Part shown: piece after piece, positions 58,906-64,000 of the stretch | How the letters are laid out: every line of letters starts with the position of its first letter | Position numbering within the stretch: position 1 is the stretch's first letter | From: Rhabdophis nuchalis | Lineage: Eukaryota; Chordata; Lepidosauria; Squamata; Natricidae | Direction of reading: 5' to 3' | DNA length: 64,000 nucleotides | Assembly (NCBI GenBank): GCA_039707465.1 | Contig: CM077644.1 | Coordinates: forward strand, 101,752,875 to 101,816,874 | The notes under the pieces: model-generated | The model's database searches: none | Told to the model about the DNA's origin: nothing | The model's input: only the letters and a program-made list of their open reading frames with translations | Position numbers and translations under genes: made by a program

Positions 58906-58909
58906 CTGC

Positions 58910-59500
58910 AAAGATAATAATGTTTACACTAGGAGGTGGAATACCAACATAGAAGAAGCCAGAATAATTTATTTCCAAAAGGAATCAGAAATTGGAGTAC
59001 AAATTAAATAAGTTTTACAAAACATTGAAATAAATGGGAATTAAACAATGTAACAGAATAAGCAACTTCTTCTGAAAATTTCCCATGATTTAATGTTGTA
59101 CAGATGTTTACTACCAGAAACAAAGGTACTATATTACTTAGCCCTCACATATGCTTGAATATATAATAGAAAATTTAAAACCTAAGTCCTCATGTGTCCA
59201 GTTATCCATTTTATAATTTAGAATTATTTACTTATTTTTCTAAAAGATGCATATTAATCTTAAATGACCCAACTAGCAGCAAAACCAAACACAATGACAA
59301 CAAAAACCTGACACCACAACCCTTCTTTTTTTAATTCAACCAACACCACCATCTTCAGGTGCCAACTACATCCTACTCCAGCACTTCCCCAAAACTGAGA
59401 AAGTGGGGGCTTGCTAGATCTCAGGGAAGAATGCTCCAAAAGGACAGAGGGTGCCACAGAAAAAGGAGTGTTTGCTATGCTCCACTAGATGGCAGTATTT
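58910..59500. other. CAMSAP2 intron, nothing recognised
   Basis: AT-rich; the next upstream CAMSAP2 exon is not here. Confidence 0.4.
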
Positions 59501-59509
59501 CAGAGAAGG

Positions 59510-59660
59510 GCCTTGGAACATGCCCATTCTATCCAATATGGGAGAATGGACAGATACAGGGAGAAGTGGGCCCACAACTAACCTGGTCCAATGCCATGAA
59601 GGGCTTTCCAGATGATGACCAGCATACTGAATTGCACTCAGAAAAAACCTTGAAAGTCAG
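59510..59660 (-). mobile_element. Possible old L2-like LINE fragment, antisense
   Basis: CCTGGTCCAATGCCATGAAG then GGCTTTCCAGATGATGACC resembles the antisense segment at 6740-6790 (GGACCATGCCATATAGGGC). Too diverged for a firm call. Confidence 0.35.
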
Positions 59661-59759
59661 TGCACTCATTTTTCCTATCACCATCCACATTAATCCTTGC
59701 ACAGAGCATTCATATTTTAAAATAATGCTGAAGACTTTTAGAGGTTGAAGAGGGAAAAG

Positions 59760-61540
59760 ATAAATAAATATTGGTAAAAACCACATTTCTCATTCTACAG
59801 GAGTACTGAGTTTACAGAGCAGAAGTCTCTACGATCCAAGTGATTTGTATATTTCCTTTTATTTGTAATAACAGGTTTGGATCTTGCCCAAATGCATCAA
59901 ATGAAAGAAAAAGGAGACAAGCCATTCAAAAAACAATTTCCAAGCAAGGCAAACTTTTTTCCAACTTAAAAAAACGAGAAGGTGCTACTTCTATTGCCCT
60001 TCAAATTCTTGTACTAGAATTCCAATATTTGCTCATACATTTCTACCATGAACATCTCTTCAGGTCAAAATGTTACCAAGGGATGAATTGATGTATTTCC
60101 ATGGGGTGGAAATCTGCTTTCATACACCACAAATCCTATTTGGGGATATGGCAATATCAGATGAAATTTAACAATTTCTATTTTTCTTTTCTCCAGAAAG
60201 AAAAGGAAAATAAAGCAGCATCTAACAGCATCTTTTTCCACTCTACTATTAGACTGCTAGAAACCAACAGAGAGATATTGTGAGATGCCATAGCTAGTGA
60301 AATTATATTGCAAATGCTGGTTTATTATTATGAGAGACAATTCAAGGTTAGTACACAGCTTTACTCTTTTATGGGCATCTAAATGGTTGCTCACTATTTG
60401 CTATAAAAGTAAGGGTCCCCCCCCCCCGCCATTCTTTGAAAATGTGCAAAAGTGATACTGAATTAATTCTATTGTAATATTTCCTTCTTTTCTTTTTTCA
60501 CTTACTCATTCTGTGTGTATGTGTGGGTATCATAATGTATTTGCAGCATGAACATGAATAAAGGCATGGAATTACCATGCTCAAATGCCCAATATCACAT
60601 TAGTCATAATTCAAGTCAGAAAATGCCCTTCATGTGTTTTTATGCAAAGCTGCCACAGATGTGTCCTATTCTGCAATTCAAAACCAGAAACATTTGCACC
60701 CTTCATTGCTATCTGTAGAATACCAAGAAGATTAGGGAAAGAAAACCCAGCTCTTAGATGTCCATGTCTAACCTATGCCAAAGGAATGCCTGAGGTAATT
60801 ATTCAAAAGTGATGGTCTTCTTTTCACCTTGGAAAGCGATCTCCATGGAAACTAAGCCATTTAAATACAACATTACTCATAGTATCCACGGTTTTTGTAA
60901 TGTCAAAGGAAACTATAGTGATTCTTTATTTTTTTTGCTGCAGCATGAATTTTCCTGAACAATTTAATCAATGACTAATACTAACTTTACTTAACGTAAT
61001 TAAGGGACAGTTTTATTAAAAGGAGAGTGGATTTTTTGCTGAAAGGATAAGAATTAAATGTCACTATTAAAAGCTACCATTGTTTTGTGCTTTTTATTTG
61101 AAATGAGATTATCTACAATAACATTCCGATCTAGAAGCACACACACAAAAATTGTATAAAAGTTCATCCCCCACTCCATAATTTAAAATATATGGATTTG
61201 AAGTATCCAGAAAGTTATACAATTGTAGCTTACACTGTCTTTGAATTTTTGGGTAATTGCAAAGGTCATGTCTGCAAAATTATAGTTTATGACCTGGATC
61301 TAAATTGCTTTCAAGCTTAATTCTTAAGTCCATTTAAGAAAATGACTTTAATCTTTAATTCCATAAATAGCTTAGGGCCTTCTGATGACCATTTGTCATT
61401 AAGGCTACTATATCTGGGTTGCAAAAATCTGAATAGAAAGCTGCATTCTAGGGGTTGTCCGGATTTTTTTAACCTAACTAGTGTAGTCCTTTCTCTTATT
61501 TTTGGACTAAGAACACTTTACAATTTTTACGGACCACAGG
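59760..61540. other. CAMSAP2 intron, nothing recognised
   Basis: AT-rich. No exon or repeat supported; one C-run (60418-60427). Confidence 0.4.
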
Positions 61541-61549
61541 TAGTAAATT

Positions 61550-62154
61550 CAGGTAGTCCTCGACTTACAACAGTTCATTTAGTGACTGTTTAAAGTTACA
61601 GTGGCACTGAAAAAAGTGACATGACCATTTTTCACACAACCGTTGCAGAATCCCCATGGTTAAGTGATCAAAATTCAGATGCTTAGCAACTGATTCATAT
61701 TTATGATGGTTGCAATCAGTGGTGGGTTCCTAACTGATTTACCACCAGTTCACTGAGAGAGGACATTCTGTACCCGCGCAAAATGTGCATTTTACTGAAA
61801 ACTGATCTGCACATGCGCAGAAACATGCCGGCGACAGGAGAAGAGACTGGGGAACCGGTTCAGGGGTGTGGCAGGCCTGGGTCGCTGCCGGTACCGGCGA
61901 TCCAGGCTGCCAAACTACTACCAGTTTGGATGATCCGGTCCTAACTGGTAGGAACCCACCACAGGTTGTGATGTCCTGGGGCCATGTGATCATCTTTTGC
62001 GAACTTCTGACAAGTAAAGTTAATGGGGAAGCCAGATTCACTTAACAACTATGGCTGGAAAGGTGATAAAATGGGGCAAAACTCTCTTAACAACCATCTC
62101 GCTTAGTAACAGAAATTTTATGGCCAAAAGTCATAAATCAAGGACTACTTGTAT
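61550..62154. mobile_element. TA MITE (CAGGTAGTC family), copy F, with nested hAT
   Basis: Starts CAGGTAGTCCTCGACTTAC and ends AATCAAGGACTACTTG before TA. Internal landmarks as in copy A (AGTTAATGGGGAAGCC at 62017). A 248-bp hAT at 61717-61964 splits it; without that the unit is about 357 bp. The left TA is not preserved. Confidence 0.78.
61717..61964. mobile_element. hAT element nested in TA MITE copy F
   Basis: Ends are CAGTGGTGGGTTCCTAAC and TAGGAACCCACCACAG. Flanks are GTTGCAAT and GTTGTGAT (6 of 8), both in MITE sequence. The interior has GATCTGCACATGCGCAGA and GGTACCGGCGATCC. Same family as 30233 and 58250. Confidence 0.75.
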
Positions 62155-62665
62155 CAAAATATTTGTGGCCAATTCTTATGTTAAAATCTATAATTTTATG
62201 ACCTTTATTTTTTTAAATGCAATTCATCAAACATTTGGACTCCCTGATTCATTGCCTATGTTTGTCTCCTAGAAATAATTCCCACCGAATTTAGTGGGAG
62301 AAGGAGGTGTACAAACTGACATAGGACTTCAGGCTTCAGCCTAAGCAATTCTAAGTGCATTTCATTAAATAAATCCTGACCCCACCTGAGCCTACAAGAC
62401 AAGTTTTACTGACAAAGCTTAACATTAAATTTACTTAAAATCAATACTTTAAATTCCAGCTACGATAAGAATACAATAAATAAATAGTACCTTATTGGTT
62501 ATTTAGCTATTTAGAAGTTTACAACACTGTTTATATGACTGAGGACAACATATTTGGTTACCGTATATTCATCGATTGAAGGGATTAAAAATAGAAACTA
62601 AAGTAAGCAGCTTTTTATATAGCGTTCAAGCTTCTTTCTTACTACTTCTCCCATGTTCAATAAGG
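62155..62665. other. CAMSAP2 intron, nothing recognised
   Basis: No supported feature. Confidence 0.4.
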
Positions 62666-62667
62666 AA

Positions 62668-63060
62668 CATATTATATATTTATTAAATTTCTATCCCGCC
62701 CTATCACCCAAGAAGGGACTCAGGGCGGCGCACAGGAACTTAAAAGCCAACAATACAAATAGTACAAATTCTACAAAATTTAAAACTACTATTAAACAAT
62801 TTAACCCGTGCTAAAAAGGAGACAGTTAATTTAAAACCCAGATCTAATAAAACATGGTTGTAGCAGCTATGCCAGGCCGGCCATATGGAAGAAATAGGTT
62901 TTTAAAGTCCGGCGGAAGAGGCAAAGGTCGGTGATAGTCCGGAGGTCTGGGGGAAGGTCATTCCAAAGGGCGGGACCTGCCACAGAGAAGGCTCTTCCCC
63001 TGGGCGTCGCCAGCCGGCATTGTCCAGCGGACGGCACCCTAAGGAGGCCCTCCCTGTGGC
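62668..63060 (-). mobile_element. L2 LINE 3' end, antisense
   Basis: A/T tail side at 62668-62700 (ATATATTTATTAAATTTCTA), then CCCAAGAAGGGACTCAGGGC, GGCGGCGCACAGGAAC, and the C-terminal coding part on the minus strand ([20 protein letters not shown], then [13 protein letters not shown]). Strongly 5'-truncated at about 63060. Confidence 0.87.
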
Positions 63061-63463
63061 GGTAAAGTGACGATAAAGTGAAGTTACACATGTACAATTA
63101 CATTAAATACATGAAATGGGGATCCATGTGAAAGTAATCTGTTTTGATCAAGGGATTTATCATCACCTACATATCATTAATGTCTGTTTCTTGTGTTTGT
63201 TTGGTCTTTTTTCATTTAGGTTCCTATGTATAAAATATCCTTTGAAAAGATTAGATGTTAGGAGTCCAGTCACAGTTGTTCTGAAGTCAAGGAACGGTTT
63301 TCAGTGGATTTCTTCCACAGAATCAATATAAATGTCATGTCATAGGATGAAACCTATGAGTTCCACCATTAAACACTACAAAGGTATATCACTACACAGG
63401 TGTATAACTGCAATTATAAGTTCAAGACTTTATTAATTAACACTAAATTAGCATACAGGCTAT

Positions 63464-63928
63464 ACAGAGAATATAGAATCAGAGGGCTGAAAAAGAATCT
63501 GAGGTCTTCTGGTCCAAATCCTCTGATCAAGGCAGGAGGTCTCGCCTCCCAATCAGAAGGTTGTGAGCTCAATCCTAGGTAGAGGCAGATGTAGGGTCTC
63601 CTGCTCGGGCAGGGGGTTGGACTGGATGACCTGCAAGGTCCCTTCCAACTCTGTTAATCAGTTAAATCGTTGTCTAGTCTATTTTTGAAAACCTCCAGTG
63701 ATGGAGCATCCAGAACTTTGGGAGGCAAGTTATACCACTGATTAATTATTCTCACTGTTAGAAAATTTATCCTTACTTCTAGGTTGAATCTCTTTTTAAC
63801 CAGCTTCCACCCATTACTTCTTGTTCTGCTCTTGGGTGTTTTGAAGAATAAGTCAATCTCTGTGACAGCCACTCAAGTACTTATCAACTACTTATCAAGT
63901 CACCTCTAATCCTTCTTTTCAATAGGCT
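63464..63928 (-). mobile_element. CR1 LINE 3' region, antisense, split by a SINE
   Basis: Left piece 63464-63527 (AATCAGAGGGCTGAAAAAG, GTCTTCTGGTCCAAATCC). The right piece runs from 63661, encoding on the minus strand FNLEVRINFLTVRIINQWY then LPPKVLDAPSLEVFKNRLD, the C-terminal end of CR1 reverse transcriptase. Old but still open over about 70 codons. Interrupted by 63528-63660. Confidence 0.72.
63528..63660 (+). mobile_element. tRNA-derived SINE with CR1-like tail (partial)
   Basis: Has a box B-like segment AAGGTTGTGAGCTCAATCCT and then a sense CR1 3' tail (GGGTTGGACTGGATGACC, AAGGTCCCTTCCAACTCTG), opposite in direction to the surrounding CR1. This suggests a CR1-mobilised SINE. No clear duplication; the head is incomplete. 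Confidence 0.55.
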
Positions 63929-63931
63929 AGC

Positions 63932-64000
63932 CAGGCCTGTCAAACTGGTGGTCCACAAGCCGGATGTGTCACACACAGGCCATGCCCTCCCTGGCTCTAC
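63932..64000. mobile_element. hAT MITE (CAGGGGTGTCAAACT family), cut by window end
   Basis: Begins CAGGCCTGTCAAACTGGTGG and resembles the left part of 6177-6302 and 56396-56556. The right end lies beyond the window. Confidence 0.5.

Noticed and set aside
63528..63600. Possible tRNA gene
   Set aside because: Only a box B-like segment is present, with no cloverleaf; it is better explained as a SINE head.
59000..64000. N-terminal CAMSAP2 exons
   Set aside because: Searched by eye for segments encoding the region before [10 protein letters not shown] on the minus strand; none was found, so they are taken to lie outside the window.

Overview
The window is nuclear DNA of a vertebrate, almost certainly a squamate reptile and probably a snake. 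The evidence is a spliced gene orthologous to mammalian CAMSAP2, a Sauria-type tRNA SINE, a BovB (RTE) LINE tail, L2, CR1 and L1 LINEs, many short hAT and Tc1/mariner-like DNA elements, a Helitron candidate, and ATAG, ATCC and AC microsatellites. No rRNA, functional tRNA gene, CRISPR array or prokaryotic operon was seen.

One gene fills the window. Sixteen coding exons of CAMSAP2 (calmodulin-regulated spectrin-associated protein 2, a microtubule minus-end binding protein) run on the minus strand from 58905 down to 3626. A 3' UTR of about 2.9 kb follows, down to a poly(A) signal at 727-732. Every exon is bounded by AG/GT sites and all phases agree, giving 1348 codons plus a stop. The exons before the calponin-homology region (roughly the first 130 residues in mammals) lie beyond the right edge. 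One exon is a 33-bp microexon (51011-51043) that can be skipped in frame.

The introns hold a dense set of transposable elements. From left to right these are: a foldback hAT MITE (265-397) and a SPIN-like hAT (429-624) just past the gene end; a TA-flanked MITE (4273-4861); a CR1 with a hAT inside it (6130-6580); an old L2-like LINE (6630-7470); a Sauria SINE (9303-9548); a BovB tail (11183-11362); a twin-primed L1 with a perfect 15-bp target-site duplication (12351-14981); three TA MITEs; a Helitron candidate carrying a tandem array (21197-21855); an L1-like element with an intact ORF1 and no ORF2 (22320-24308); several hAT elements with 8-bp duplications; a 5'-truncated L2 (30862-32550); and a near full-length L2 (37355-41994) inserted cleanly inside an older antisense L2. 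The right half is poorer in recognisable elements but holds more copies of the foldback hAT family, a large hAT with internal microsatellites (53701-54573), and CR1 and L2 remnants.

The most interesting features are the ORF1-only L1 (comparable to mammalian half-L1 elements), the foldback hAT family with five duplication-flanked copies, the SPIN-like element, the L2-in-L2 insertion and the CAMSAP2 microexon. I found no wholly new system. All family names rest on recognition by eye, not on database searches.
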